A stretch of DNA of 64,000 nt from Ferrovaceae bacterium (GCA_027449685.1 DAIDLC010000008.1:42303-106302), one strand, 5' to 3'; shown: positions 27,954-36,528, counted from the first letter of the stretch. Numbers and translations are program-made. The notes: generated from the sequence alone by a model not told the origin.

Positions 27954-29822
27954 TTACTGCAGCATGAGTTGATTCAGGCGTTTTACAAAACTGGCCGGAT
28001 CTTCCAGTTGCCCGCCCTCGGCCAGCAGGGACTGTTCAAAGAGCAACGCGCTCCATTCGCCCACGCGGGTTTGGTCGGTTTCCAGCTTTAACCGGACGAT
28101 CAACCGATGACTTGGGTTGATCTCCAAAATGGGTTTGGAATGGGGTACCTGTTGCCCGGCCGCTTTGAGTAGCCGTTCCATATTCCCGGACAAGGCCCCT
28201 TCTTCTACCACCAGACAGGCTGGAGATTCGGTGAGCCGGTGGCTGACGCGCACGTCTTTCACTTTGTCGCCCAAGGCGGATTTCATGGTCTCCAGCAAGG
28301 GTTTGAGGGTTTCGGAGTCGGGGGTCTCGATTTTTGGTGCGTCCGCACCCAGCTTGCTCAAATCCAGATCGCCCTTGGTGACGGACTGCAGCTTTTTGCC
28401 GTCGAATTCGTCCAGGTGTGAAACCACCCACTCGTCTACCCGATCGCTTAGCAGCAGTACTTCGATGCCACGGGAACGGAAGATTTCCAGGTGCGGGCTG
28501 TTTTTGGCAGCAGCGAAGGTGTCTGCGGTCACGTAGTAGATGGCTTCCTGACCCTCCTTCATGCGGGCCATATAATCCTTGAAGGAGACGGCTTGGTCAT
28601 CCTGGTCCGTGTGGGTGCTGGAAAAGCGTAGTAGTCCAGCCCATTTTTCACGATTCGAAAATTCTTCGCCGGCTCCTTCCTTGAAGGCGCGCCCAAACTC
28701 CTTCCAAAAGGTTTGGTATTTTTCTGGTTGATTAGCGGCCAAGTCTTCCAGAAGGCCCAGGATTTTTTTGGTGCAACCGGCGCGAATGGCGTCAATGTCC
28801 CGGGATTCCTGCAAAATTTCGCGCGATACATTCAAAGGCAGGTCAGCAGAATCGATGACCCCACGCACAAAGCGCAGATATTGGGGAAGAAGTTTTTTGG
28901 CATCTTCCATGATGAAAACCCGGCGCACATACAGCTTGATGCCATGCCGGGGTTCGCGATCCCATAAGTCGAAGGGGGCATGGGAAGGAATGTACAACAG
29001 CTCGGTATATTCCTGTTTGCCCTCTACCCGGGCATGGCTCCAGGCCAAGGGGGGCTCGAAGTCATGACCCACATGCTTGTAGAACTCCTGGTACTGCTCT
29101 TCGGTGATCTCGCTTTTGGGGCGCGCCCACAGGGCGTTGGCCTGGTTGAGGGTTTCGTCTTCAGCGGGTTTGTCCTCCTGAGCTTCTTTGCGCATGATAA
29201 TCGGCAGTTGGATATGGTCGGAGTAACGCCGCACAACGGATTTGATCCGCCAGGCATCCGCAAACTCAGCCTCCGCCTCCTTCAAGTGCAAGGTAACGGT
29301 CGTGCCACGCTCGGGCACTTCCAGAGATTCCAGCGTAAAGCTGCCATCCCCGCTGGATTCCCAACGTACCCCCTCGGATGCAGGCAGGCCGGCACGACGG
29401 GTGGTCAGGGTAACCCGATCGGCCACAATGAAGGAGGAATAAAATCCCACACCAAATTGTCCAATCAGGGCGGAATCCTTGGCCTGGTCGCCAGAGAGTT
29501 GATTGAGGAATTCCCGAGTGCCAGACTTGGCAATGGTGCCAATGTTGGCAATGACTTCATCCCGTGACATGCCAATGCCGTTATCGCGCAAGGTAATCGT
29601 GCGTGCATCTTTGTCCAGTATGATGCGTACTTTGAGTTCGGGGTCTGACTCCAGCAGGGCATTGTTTTGGAGAGATTCGAAGCGCAGCTTGTCGCACGCG
29701 TCCGAGGCATTGGAAATGAGCTCCCGCAGGAAGATTTCCTTGTTGCTGTAAAGCGAGTGAATCATCAGCTGTAGCAGCTGTTTCACTTCGGTTTGAAATT
29801 GCATGGATTCAATTTGGCTCAT
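27954..29822 (-). CDS. htpG: Molecular chaperone HtpG (Hsp90)
   Basis: HtpG is the bacterial Hsp90, an ATP-driven dimeric chaperone in the cytoplasm. The 622-residue product (ATG 29822) has the GHKL ATPase core: [24 protein letters not shown] (core [16 protein letters not shown]), [22 protein letters not shown] and [16 protein letters not shown] (core QFGVGFYS). It has the middle domain with [11 protein letters not shown] and [14 protein letters not shown], and a C-terminal dimerisation domain. The frame opens at 29888, but a sigma-32-type promoter at 29887-29914 would then lie inside the gene, so 29822 is the better start. Length is normal (about 620-640). Confidence 0.97.
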   Translation of the reverse strand: MSQIESMQFQTEVKQLLQLMIHSLYSNKEIFLRELISNASDACDKLRFESLQNNALLESDPELKVRIILDKDARTITLRDNGIGMSRDEVIANIGTIAKSGTREFLNQLSGDQAKDSALIGQFGVGFYSSFIVADRVTLTTRRAGLPASEGVRWESSGDGSFTLESLEVPERGTTVTLHLKEAEAEFADAWRIKSVVRRYSDHIQLPIIMRKEAQEDKPAEDETLNQANALWARPKSEITEEQYQEFYKHVGHDFEPPLAWSHARVEGKQEYTELLYIPSHAPFDLWDREPRHGIKLYVRRVFIMEDAKKLLPQYLRFVRGVIDSADLPLNVSREILQESRDIDAIRAGCTKKILGLLEDLAANQPEKYQTFWKEFGRAFKEGAGEEFSNREKWAGLLRFSSTHTDQDDQAVSFKDYMARMKEGQEAIYYVTADTFAAAKNSPHLEIFRSRGIEVLLLSDRVDEWVVSHLDEFDGKKLQSVTKGDLDLSKLGADAPKIETPDSETLKPLLETMKSALGDKVKDVRVSHRLTESPACLVVEEGALSGNMERLLKAAGQQVPHSKPILEINPSHRLIVRLKLETDQTRVGEWSALLFEQSLLAEGGQLEDPASFVKRLNQLMLQ

Positions 29823-29886
29823 GGCAGTCAATGTGATGCTATCAGTGGGTTGATGGTAAATTTTAAAAAACGTCGAGCGACTCATC

Positions 29887-29914
29887 ACATGGGGGCAAAC
29901 TAGAAAACTTCAAG
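29887..29914 (-). promoter_or_regulatory. Sigma-32-type heat-shock promoter of htpG
   Basis: Reading the minus strand, CTTGAAG (29914-29908) is followed 13 nt later by CCCCATGT (29894-29887). This matches the sigma-32 consensus CTTGAAA, spacer 11-16, CCCCATnT. Transcription would start about 29880, giving a leader of roughly 58 nt before the htpG ATG. Confidence 0.8.
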
Positions 29915-30084
29915 GGGCGCCAACAGCGTCATGTGGTGCTGAACCGCGATGAATCAGCCTGCAGGCATACCTTCCATGCGCCATTAAAGCTGGAGGTGTA
30001 TGGTGGAATCCAGTGCAAAATCCGGTATATGGTTTAAAATCAGACTTTTTCATCGACTTAGATCTTTGAGGAAGGTTTCTGCGT

Positions 30085-30615
30085 ATGAAGTTCTGTCCTG
30101 ATTGCGGTGCTCCAGTACGCTACAAAATTCCTGCAGGAGATCACTGTTTACGTCATGTCTGCACAGCCTGCGAAGCCATTCATTACAGTAACCCCAAGCT
30201 GGTGGTGGGTTGCGTGGCGGAATGGGAAGGGCGCATTCTGCTTTGCCGTCGTGCCATCGAGCCACGCCTGGGGTATTGGACCATGCCGGCCGGTTTTATG
30301 GAAAATGGTGAAACCACGCGCCAGGGAGCGGCCCGGGAAACCCTGGAGGAGTCCCAGGCTGCGGTGGAAGTTCTGGGGCTGGTTGCGCTCATCAGTATTC
30401 CCCATATCAACCAGGTGCACTTGACCTATGGGGGGCGCATGCTGCAAGCAGAGCATGGCCCAACCCTGGAGAGCAGTGAGGTGCGGTTATTTGACGAAGC
30501 GGATATCCCTTGGGATGAGCTGGCCTTTCGGACGGTGCAACATAGTCTGCGTTATTACCTCGAAGACCGACGCAGCGGCTGCCCGCAACCGCACTTCCTG
30601 GACCTGAACCCCTGA
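30085..30615 (+). CDS. Zinc-ribbon Nudix hydrolase
   Basis: The 176-residue product combines an N-terminal zinc ribbon (CPDCG at residues 4-8 and CTAC about residue 30) with a Nudix domain. The Nudix box is GFMENGETTRQGAARETLEESQ (core GAARETLEES, about 85-95). The ribbon-plus-Nudix layout is like NudC NADH pyrophosphatases, but the protein lacks their N-terminal domain and is nearer to the COG1051 type, whose substrates vary. The frame starts at ATG 30085 after AGGAAGG. It is divergent from htpG across a 262-nt gap and is followed 4 nt later by rlmD. Final substrate unknown. Confidence 0.85.
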   Translation: MKFCPDCGAPVRYKIPAGDHCLRHVCTACEAIHYSNPKLVVGCVAEWEGRILLCRRAIEPRLGYWTMPAGFMENGETTRQGAARETLEESQAAVEVLGLVALISIPHINQVHLTYGGRMLQAEHGPTLESSEVRLFDEADIPWDELAFRTVQHSLRYYLEDRRSGCPQPHFLDLNP

Positions 30616-30619
30616 GGTG

Positions 30620-31978
30620 ATGCCGTTGAGCCCAAGCCTGACGCAGACCATACACCATCCGTTTGCCCCAACCGAATTAACCCTTTCCATCGAAGCCCTG
30701 GACCATGAGGCTCAGGGTGTGGCACGGCATGAAGGCAAGGTCATCTTTGTGGATGGCGCCCTGCCAGGAGAAGTCGTTAGGGCTCGTGTGGTGCGACGCA
30801 AAACCCAGTTTGATCATGCCGAGTTGCTAGGGGTTTTGCACCCTGGTCCCTGTCGAGTGCTCCCGCGTTGTCCCCATTTTGGGGTCTGTGGGGGCTGCAA
30901 CATGCAGCATGCCGATGCAGCGGCACAACTGGCATTCAAACAGCGGATTCTGGAAGACAACCTGGGTCGCATCGGGCGTGTACGGCCTCAATTATTGCTT
31001 CCTGCCCTGCAAGGGCCCACTTGGGGCTACCGCCAACGTGCGCGACTCTCTGTGCGGTGGGTGCAAAAAAAGGGAGGGGTATTGGTGGGTTTTCACGAAA
31101 AGCGCTCCAGTTTTGTGGCGGACATGCATCAATGCGCTGTGTTACCCCCAAAAATTTCAGCGCTGATCGATCCCCTGCGTACGCTAATCATGGACTTGAG
31201 TATTCGTGAACGCCTGCCGCAGGTGGAGGTGGCTTGTGGCGAGGCTCTGGATGTTTTGGTGTTGCGGGTGCTGGAGCCACCATCCGAGGCAGATACCGCG
31301 CTATTGCGTGGCTTTGCCGAGCGTTACCAGGTACAGCTATGGCTGCAAACCAAAGGTCCTGAATCGGCACGCCCTTTTCACCCTGTGCGGGCACCATCCT
31401 TGGGCTACGGTTTGCCCGAATTTGGTGTGACCATTCCCTTTGGGCCCACCGAGTTCACCCAGGTCAACGCGGCGGTCAATCGCGTGTTGGTGGGCCGAGT
31501 GGCTCGCATGCTGGATCCTCGACGTGGCGAGCGGGTGGTGGATCTATTCTGTGGTTTGGGAAACTTTACTCTGGCGCTGGCGCGCAGTGGAGCACAGGTG
31601 TTGGGGGTAGAGGGGAGTGCCCCCCTGGTGGCCCGTGCCCAGCACAATGCGGCGTGCAATGGGCTTGCAGAGAACACCCGGTTTGCAATGGCCAACTTGT
31701 TCGAGGCGGACATGAGCACCCTGTCCGCCTTCGGGCCTGTGGATAAATTGCTGATCGACCCTCCTCGCGATGGTGCTGTGGAGGTGGTCAAACATTTGGG
31801 TGAGGGTTTTTTACCCAGTCGGATCGTCTATGTCTCCTGCAATCCAGCCACTCTGGCCCGTGATGCCGGAATTTTGGTGCATCAACAGGGATATGAACTG
31901 AAGGCTGCAGGTGTGGTCAACATGTTTCCTCACACGGCGCATGTGGAGTCTATTGCCCTCTTCGAACGACGAGCATGA
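30620..31978 (+). CDS. rlmD: 23S rRNA (uracil-1939-C5)-methyltransferase RlmD
   Basis: RlmD methylates U1939 of 23S rRNA using S-adenosylmethionine. The 452-residue product has an N-terminal TRAM domain (about 15-75). The [4Fe-4S] ligands lie in CPHFGVCGGCNMQH (about 88-101). The SAM-binding motif is VVDLFCGLGNFTLALA (about 305-320), followed by LLIDPPRDGA and the catalytic Cys in YVSCNPATLARD. ATG 30620 is used; a GTG 3 nt upstream is equivalent. It follows the Nudix gene closely. A convergent terminator separates it from the yccA-like gene. Confidence 0.95.
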   Translation: MPLSPSLTQTIHHPFAPTELTLSIEALDHEAQGVARHEGKVIFVDGALPGEVVRARVVRRKTQFDHAELLGVLHPGPCRVLPRCPHFGVCGGCNMQHADAAAQLAFKQRILEDNLGRIGRVRPQLLLPALQGPTWGYRQRARLSVRWVQKKGGVLVGFHEKRSSFVADMHQCAVLPPKISALIDPLRTLIMDLSIRERLPQVEVACGEALDVLVLRVLEPPSEADTALLRGFAERYQVQLWLQTKGPESARPFHPVRAPSLGYGLPEFGVTIPFGPTEFTQVNAAVNRVLVGRVARMLDPRRGERVVDLFCGLGNFTLALARSGAQVLGVEGSAPLVARAQHNAACNGLAENTRFAMANLFEADMSTLSAFGPVDKLLIDPPRDGAVEVVKHLGEGFLPSRIVYVSCNPATLARDAGILVHQQGYELKAAGVVNMFPHTAHVESIALFERRA

Positions 31979-32086
31979 GAGAGGTGTACGGTGCTGGGCT
32001 GGGAGCCCTCCTCATGCCACGTAGCGGAAACCAGTTCAACCCCCTTTGAACAGAAGCCTCGCCCTGAGGGGTAGAGAAAGTTGGGG

Positions 32087-32117
32087 CAAAAAAAACCGCG
32101 TCTGAAACAGACGCGGT
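32087..32117 (-). terminator. Intrinsic terminator of the YccA-like gene
   Basis: On the minus strand a perfect 10-bp stem ACCGCGTCTG/CAGACGCGGT (32117-32095) with a 3-nt loop is followed by a run of eight or so T. It lies 27 nt past the stop of the minus-strand gene at 32144. It is a textbook rho-independent terminator. Confidence 0.92.
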
Positions 32118-32143
32118 CTCGTGGTGGCCAGAGATCGTCCCGG

Positions 32144-32833
32144 TTAGCGACGGTCTCCCCCAAAAGCGCCCAACAACTGGAGCAGGCTAATGAAAATGTT
32201 GTAGATGTTCATGTACAGGCTCAAGGTGGCGGTAATGTAATTGGTTTCGCCGCCGTGCACGATCTGGCTGACGTTGAACAGGATCATGAGGGAAGAGAAG
32301 AGCATGAATCCCGCGCATAACACCAGTTGAAACAGGGGCAGTTGCAGAAAGATTTGCGCGATCACCGCCACCATCAACACGATGGACCCAACCATCAGGA
32401 AGTTGGCCATGCCACTAAAATCGCGCTTGGTGTTGCTGGCGATACCTGCCAGACTGAAAAACACCACTGCCGTGCCTCCGGTGGCCAGGGAGATGAGCTG
32501 TGCCCCGTTGCGGAAGGCCAAAGTAAACTGCAGCAAGGGCCCCAGCATCACGCCCAGGATGAAGGTGAGCAGGAGCAGCAGGTAGACCCCCGTGGTGCTG
32601 TATTTGTTGGATTCGATAGCATAGAACAAGCCATAAATCATGCCCAAAAACAACAGGCTGGAGAGCATGGGACTGGCGGCCATGAAACCAAAACTCATGT
32701 TGATACCCACCAGTGCACCCACGGCTGTGGGAATGAGGGAGAGTCCCAACAACCAGTAGGTGTTACGTAACACGCGGTGCTGCAGCGTGTCCAGCTGTCC
32801 TGTCTGGGTAAAGGTGTTGAAATCTCGTTGCAT
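32144..32833 (-). CDS. Bax inhibitor-1/YccA family membrane protein
   Basis: The 229-residue product belongs to the Bax inhibitor-1 superfamily. In E. coli its relative YccA binds and modulates the membrane protease FtsH. There is a short cytoplasmic N-terminus (MQRDFNTFTQTGQLDTLQHRV) followed by seven membrane segments. Family features include VLRNTYWLLGLSLIPTAVGA, with core RNTYWLLGLSL, and KRDFSGMANFLMVG. The C-terminal NYITATLSLYMNIYNIF contains the conserved aspartate-poor final span. ATG 32833 follows CCAAGGAGT, a good SD. It has its own terminator at 32087-32117. Confidence 0.9.
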   Translation of the reverse strand: MQRDFNTFTQTGQLDTLQHRVLRNTYWLLGLSLIPTAVGALVGINMSFGFMAASPMLSSLLFLGMIYGLFYAIESNKYSTTGVYLLLLLTFILGVMLGPLLQFTLAFRNGAQLISLATGGTAVVFFSLAGIASNTKRDFSGMANFLMVGSIVLMVAVIAQIFLQLPLFQLVLCAGFMLFSSLMILFNVSQIVHGGETNYITATLSLYMNIYNIFISLLQLLGAFGGDRR

Positions 32834-32861
32834 GGATGCAGACTCCTTGGAGTGATCTGAT

Positions 32862-32883
32862 AAAAAAGGTTACACGCGTAACC
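32862..32883 (-). other. Palindrome plus T-run upstream of the YccA-like gene
   Basis: The sequence GGTTAC-ACGC-GTAACC (32868-32883) is a perfect 6-bp inverted repeat. On the minus strand it is followed by six T (32867-32862), about 30 nt before the yccA-like ATG. It could be an operator or a leader attenuator. It could not serve the plus-strand tRNA-Ser. Confidence 0.35.
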
Positions 32884-32951
32884 GGATACACTGCTAAGAC
32901 TACGTGATGCCCCGAAAAGTTGCAAGTTGGGGTAGAATGCCCGGTCAGTTC

Positions 32952-33039
32952 GGAGGTGTGGCAGAGTGGTCGATTGCACCGGTCTTGAAAACCGGCAACG
33001 GGCAACCGTTCGTGAGTTCGAATCTCACCGCCTCCGCCA
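32952..33039 (+). tRNA. tRNA-Ser (anticodon TGA)
   Basis: An 88-nt class II tRNA with acceptor stem GGAGGTG/CGCCTCC, D-arm with GCAGAGTGGTCGATTGC, and anticodon stem CCGGT/ACCGG. The loop CTTGAAA has anticodon TGA at 32986-32988. It has a long variable arm CGGGCAACCG, T-loop GTTCGAATC and encoded CCA (33037-33039). A -10-like TAGAAT lies at 32933-32938. The segment from the anticodon loop to the T-loop is duplicated at 34228-34267. Confidence 0.97.
32984..33023 (+). repeat. Attachment-site-like repeat, copy 1 (within tRNA-Ser)
   Basis: The 40-nt stretch from the anticodon loop to the T-loop of tRNA-Ser matches 34228-34267 at 37 of 40 positions in direct orientation. Integrases of islands and phages commonly recombine inside tRNA genes, leaving such direct repeats. 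The intact tRNA would be the restored side. Confidence 0.65.
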
Positions 33040-33209
33040 GCTAATTTTTCATTCCGTTGATTCTATTCATATTTTTAGATACCCAAAAATCAGCCCACCA
33101 TTTAGAACCGCGCTTGGAATGCAAGTATTGATCAATATCGTTTTTGTAACGAGAGAATTTACTGCGGCACTTCGCCACATCCAAGGGGCGGGTCAATTTT
33201 ATGGGCTGA

Positions 33210-34064
33210 TGGAGTGATGTCAGCGAATCACTCGCCGGCCGGGTTGCGATTTTGGAGTTACCGCCATTCTCGCAAGCAGAATTCGCTCGAACTGAGTTGG
33301 AAGACATTTTGTGGAATGGAGGCTACCCAATTCCGGCAATGCATCCGGATCGGCGCGACATCTGGCTGCGAAGCTACGTTTCGACCTACATTGAGCGTGA
33401 CGTCCGGCAAATTCGCAACATCCCGGACCTGGGGGTATTCAATCAATTTCTCAATTTGGCAGCGGCTCGCCATAGTCAGCAATTTCATCCTGCCGACCTG
33501 TCGCGCGAACTGGGTATTACGCAGCCAACCGTGAAGTCCTGGGGTGGCGTGCTCGAGGCATCCTATGTTGCGCATTTCCTGCCCCCATGGTTTCGCAGCT
33601 ATGGCAAACGCGTGGTGAAAACGCCGAAGTTCTATTTCTACGATGCGGCACTCGTCAACTTGCTTACACGTCAGCCAGACGCAGGCTCGGCACTCGCTGG
33701 TCCCATGGGTGGACCACTGCTGGAAGGCTGGGTTGTCACTGAAGCCGTGAAGGCCTTCATGTCGCTGGGGCGGAAACCCGACTTGTATTTCTGGCGATCC
33801 CACGACGGGCTCGAAGTGGATTTGCTCATCGTGATCGATAGCAAGTTACAACCGGTGGAAATCAAGTTGACCGCAACTCCCGGCGCAGGCCATGGTCAAC
33901 CAATCAATCGATTTTTGGCGGTTGCTGGCGACGAGGCTAGCAAGCAAGGGATCCTCGTTTGTCGAACGGAAACTGAGCGGGCATTGCCGAATGGTCATGT
34001 CGCCATGCCTTGGCAATCATTCCCCGATTGGCTACGCAAGCGCTTATCCAAAGCGGTTGTATGA
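33210..34064 (+). pseudogene. DUF4143-type ATPase gene, 5'-truncated
   Basis: The frame 33210-34064 encodes the C-terminal part of an AAA-family ATPase with a DUF4143 domain. It opens with SESLAGRVAILELPPFSQAE, the segment that normally follows the ATPase core. Next come YPIPAMHPDRRDIWLRSYVSTYIERDVRQ (core RSYVSTYIERDVR), the winged-helix part GITQPTVKSWGGVLEASY, and the nuclease-like LEGWVVTEAVK and FWRSHDGLEVDLLI. Upstream is a stop at 33207-33209, and no Walker A motif (normally about 100 residues further upstream) is found. The nearest start would be a TTG at 33252. Intact members are about 380-420 residues. It sits alone between the two tRNA-Ser-derived repeats and is probably a dead remnant. 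Confidence 0.75.
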
Positions 34065-34494
34065 TCCCTCTCCCGGAAGATGACGCATCGACCGTGGGAA
34101 AACTGTCTCCGTAGCATCACTAAACGGAGCCATGGATACATCGGCAACAGAAGTCTATCGGGGCGGAGTACACGGCACACAGACAGACCGCATCGATCGC
34201 CTTGTAATTTCTGTAATATGCGGCGAACTTGAAAACTGGCAGCGGGCAACCGTTCGTGAGTTCGCATTCCCGTTTATCTTAATTCGGTTGACCGTGCAGG
34301 CTATTCTGTCGTGGGGGCGGAATTCGGACTGGATTTGGTTGGTGGTGACCTGATTGGTCGGAATCTGTACCGGCAGAGGTTTATTTGTTCACACGTATTG
34401 AAATAACGGCATATAATCAGCGCATTCTGCAATTATCGGTCCAATATGTTGGACTGGACGGACATTTTGAGGGTTGATCATTTCATCTTGGGCC
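34065..34494. other. Gene-free stretch: remnant DNA, att-like repeat and promoter region
   Basis: No convincing coding frame is present in these 430 nt. The first part is featureless remnant sequence after the ATPase pseudogene. It contains the second att-like repeat (34228-34267). Further on, a perfect -10 TATAAT (34412-34417) lies 78 nt before the HD-GYP start without a clear -35. Confidence 0.5.
34228..34267 (+). repeat. Attachment-site-like repeat, copy 2 (partial tRNA-Ser)
   Basis: It matches tRNA-Ser positions 32984-33023 at 37 of 40 bases; the differences are at the 10th, 15th and 38th bases. Neither a 5' half nor the acceptor 3' end is present, so this is not a tRNA gene. It marks the likely far end of a decayed integrated element of about 1.24 kb. 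Confidence 0.65.
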
Positions 34495-35724
34495 ATGTCA
34501 AAATTTCACCAAAACAGCAGCTCGGAGTTGGTCAAAATCCATGTCAGCGATTTGAAAATCGGCATGTATGTGCAGGATATCTGCGGTAAATGGTTAAATA
34601 ATCCATTCTGGCGCAACTCCATGATGATCGAAAATTTTGGCCAACTTGAACAGTTTCGGAGTAGCTCGCTCGATTATGTGTGGGTAAATATCAACAAGGG
34701 CAGAGGGCTTGAGTCGGAACCTGACATCGCGAACGATGCAGAAGCCCTACCTCCCCCACCCAAAACCCCAACTCCAAAGATTCAAAAAGCCAAAAAAGAA
34801 ACTCCGGCACCCAGTTTTGATGGGGAGTACGAACGGGCTAGGCTCTTTAGTAAAAATATGTTGTTCGCACTGGATAGTGCCTTATCGGGCGCCGTCAGTA
34901 ATGGCAAAATCAATCATGAGCGTCTCTCAGAGATCAACTCCGATGTGGTGCGCTCAGTCGGTAGAAATTCTCATGCGCTGGTCAGTTTGATGCTGAATGA
35001 GCAATTTGAGCTGGGTTATGAGCAGCAGCATGCCTTATCCCTGTCGGCCCTGATGGTCGCCTTGGGAATGCAGCTGAATCTGGACCGGGAAACATTGATG
35101 CGCGTAGGTATGGCTGGACTGCTGATGGATATAGGAAAAACAGCCCTGCCGCAACGCTTGATGAAAAAGCATGGCAAACTGACGGAAGAGGAATTCGATC
35201 TCGTCAAGCAGCACCCAATTCTGGGTAAGGAAATTTTAACAAAGTCCGGAATCCAGGATGAGATCGTTCTGGATGTCTGCTTGAATCATCATGAACGTAG
35301 CGATGGAAGCGGCTATCGACAGGGCCTGACCAATGATCAGCTGTCTCTTCCTGTAAAAATGGCTGCTGTTTGCGACGTGTATCATGCCATCATTTCTTCA
35401 AAGACCTACAGCACCTCTTACCAACCAGCCATTGCCATCCGTAAAATGACAGAATGGCAAAATAGCCATTTCGACAAAATGGTCTTTCAGGCTTTTGTGA
35501 GAGTGGTGGGAGTGTATCCTGTGGGCACCCTTCTCCAACTCCGCTCGGGAAGAATAGGGGTCGTCATTCAGCAGGTGGATAACCTTGCAAAACCCATCGT
35601 CAAAGTGTTTTACTCTGTAAAAACCAATTCATATATCGTCCCAGAGATCATTGACCTGACCAAATCGAAGGATGAAATCCTTGGCATCGATCAACAATCC
35701 TCAGGTCTCGTCATTCCATTTTAG
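34495..35724 (+). CDS. HD-GYP domain protein (degenerate c-di-GMP phosphodiesterase)
   Basis: The 409-residue product has an N-terminal DUF3391-like region (VKIHVSDLKIGMYVQDICGKW), then a proline-rich linker (PPPPKTPTPK) and a C-terminal HD-GYP domain (about 140-345). HD-GYP enzymes hydrolyse c-di-GMP to pGpG or GMP using a metal centre. HALSLSALMVALG and LNHHERSDGSGYRQG are present. The hallmark HD is replaced: LLMDIGK has Met211-Asp212 in place of His-Asp, and GYP reads GYR. Loss of the His suggests weak or no catalysis and perhaps a binding role (inference). ATG 34495 is used; the frame reaches 34474. It is first of the signalling block. Confidence 0.85.
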   Translation: MSKFHQNSSSELVKIHVSDLKIGMYVQDICGKWLNNPFWRNSMMIENFGQLEQFRSSSLDYVWVNINKGRGLESEPDIANDAEALPPPPKTPTPKIQKAKKETPAPSFDGEYERARLFSKNMLFALDSALSGAVSNGKINHERLSEINSDVVRSVGRNSHALVSLMLNEQFELGYEQQHALSLSALMVALGMQLNLDRETLMRVGMAGLLMDIGKTALPQRLMKKHGKLTEEEFDLVKQHPILGKEILTKSGIQDEIVLDVCLNHHERSDGSGYRQGLTNDQLSLPVKMAAVCDVYHAIISSKTYSTSYQPAIAIRKMTEWQNSHFDKMVFQAFVRVVGVYPVGTLLQLRSGRIGVVIQQVDNLAKPIVKVFYSVKTNSYIVPEIIDLTKSKDEILGIDQQSSGLVIPF

Positions 35725-35768
35725 GGGGTGATCCCTTGGGCGTTCGTGAGGGATTGTAGGAGGCTTTG

Positions 35769-35870
35769 ATGATTGTTCTGATGAGTAACGCAAACCAGAA
35801 ATTGATGCCGCCCAAACCTGTTTTAGCCTGTTTGTTGGTGATGGATTCTGACGGGCGTGTCAAAAAATGA
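35769..35870 (+). CDS. Small ORF (33 aa) coupled to the following membrane protein
   Basis: A 33-codon frame starts at ATG 35769, preceded by a perfect AGGAGG (35758-35763) with a 5-nt spacer. It ends in TGA, which overlaps the ATG of the next gene (ATGA at 35867-35870). The peptide (MIVLMSNANQKLMPPKPV and then a short hydrophobic patch ACLLVMD) matches nothing I know. The arrangement argues for real translation, either as a leader controlling the downstream gene or as a small protein. Confidence 0.5.
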   Translation: MIVLMSNANQKLMPPKPVLACLLVMDSDGRVKK

Positions 35871-36280
35871 TCAAACAATTTTTTGGCATCCTTTCAAATC
35901 TGAGGCATCAGTTCATTACTGGATTGATCGAGATTTTTCATTCGGATAATCGCATCACCTCTCTGATCATTCTCGTGGTGTTATCGATGTTTACGGGAAT
36001 CATGTGGGTGGTTCTTGGGTTCGACAATACCTTGAGCAAGACTTTTACCCTGTTTTGGAAATGCAAAAAAGTCGACGATCTGCATGCCCTTGGGTTGCTG
36101 ATTTCCGGGGCCGTTTTCTTTATGGCGGTGTTGGCGAGCGTTGGTTTCGCTGCACGTTATTCTGATCCCACTACCAGAGATAAGCGATCGACAGTGGTGT
36201 CGCTGTTACTGACCTTGATGTCCTGCCTGCTTCTCATGTTTCTGGCGGTTACCAGTTGTGGCAACGCAAACCTGCGGTGA
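35867..36280 (+). CDS. Small membrane protein of unknown function
   Basis: The 137-residue product has three predicted membrane segments: about 30-51 (SLIILVVLSMFTGIMWVVL), 72-93 (GLLISGAVFFMAVLASVGF) and 108-130 (VVSLLLTLMSCLLLMFLAV). Short charged loops separate them, including FWKCKKVDDLH and RYSDPTTRDKRST. I recognise no family. Its ATG overlaps the stop of a 33-codon frame with a strong SD, so it is probably translated by coupling. It lies between an HD-GYP gene and a FIST-sensor gene, so a signalling or envelope role is possible but unsupported. Confidence 0.65.
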   Translation: MIKQFFGILSNLRHQFITGLIEIFHSDNRITSLIILVVLSMFTGIMWVVLGFDNTLSKTFTLFWKCKKVDDLHALGLLISGAVFFMAVLASVGFAARYSDPTTRDKRSTVVSLLLTLMSCLLLMFLAVTSCGNANLR

Positions 36281-36528
36281 TCCCAGCAACCACCCAAAAC
36301 AAATCCTGAGTATTATCACCATATTGCACAAACCGATGAAATATGGTTTAGTGGGGTCTAGGGGTGGATGCCGGTTGGGATCTCAAACGAGGGGTTCCGA
36401 TGGGTGTGCCCTATCTCATAATAACCATGTGGCCATGTTGAATTCGGAGCCGCGGTCCCTGCGGTCACTCGCAGCCAAGACGAACCCGTGTTTCAAGGTG
36501 GATCACAGGCACAAGGGCGGGGGGACGC

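Noticed and set aside
29823..29888. Longer HtpG N-terminus starting at 29888
   Set aside because: The added residues are not part of the family and the frame would start within the sigma-32 promoter.
33041..33307. 88-codon minus-strand ORF next to tRNA-Ser as an integrase remnant
   Set aside because: No integrase motif (Arg-His-Arg-Tyr) is visible and half of it is antisense to the ATPase remnant.
34228..34267. Second tRNA-Ser gene
   Set aside because: Only the anticodon-loop to T-loop part is present. The acceptor stem and D-arm are missing on both sides.
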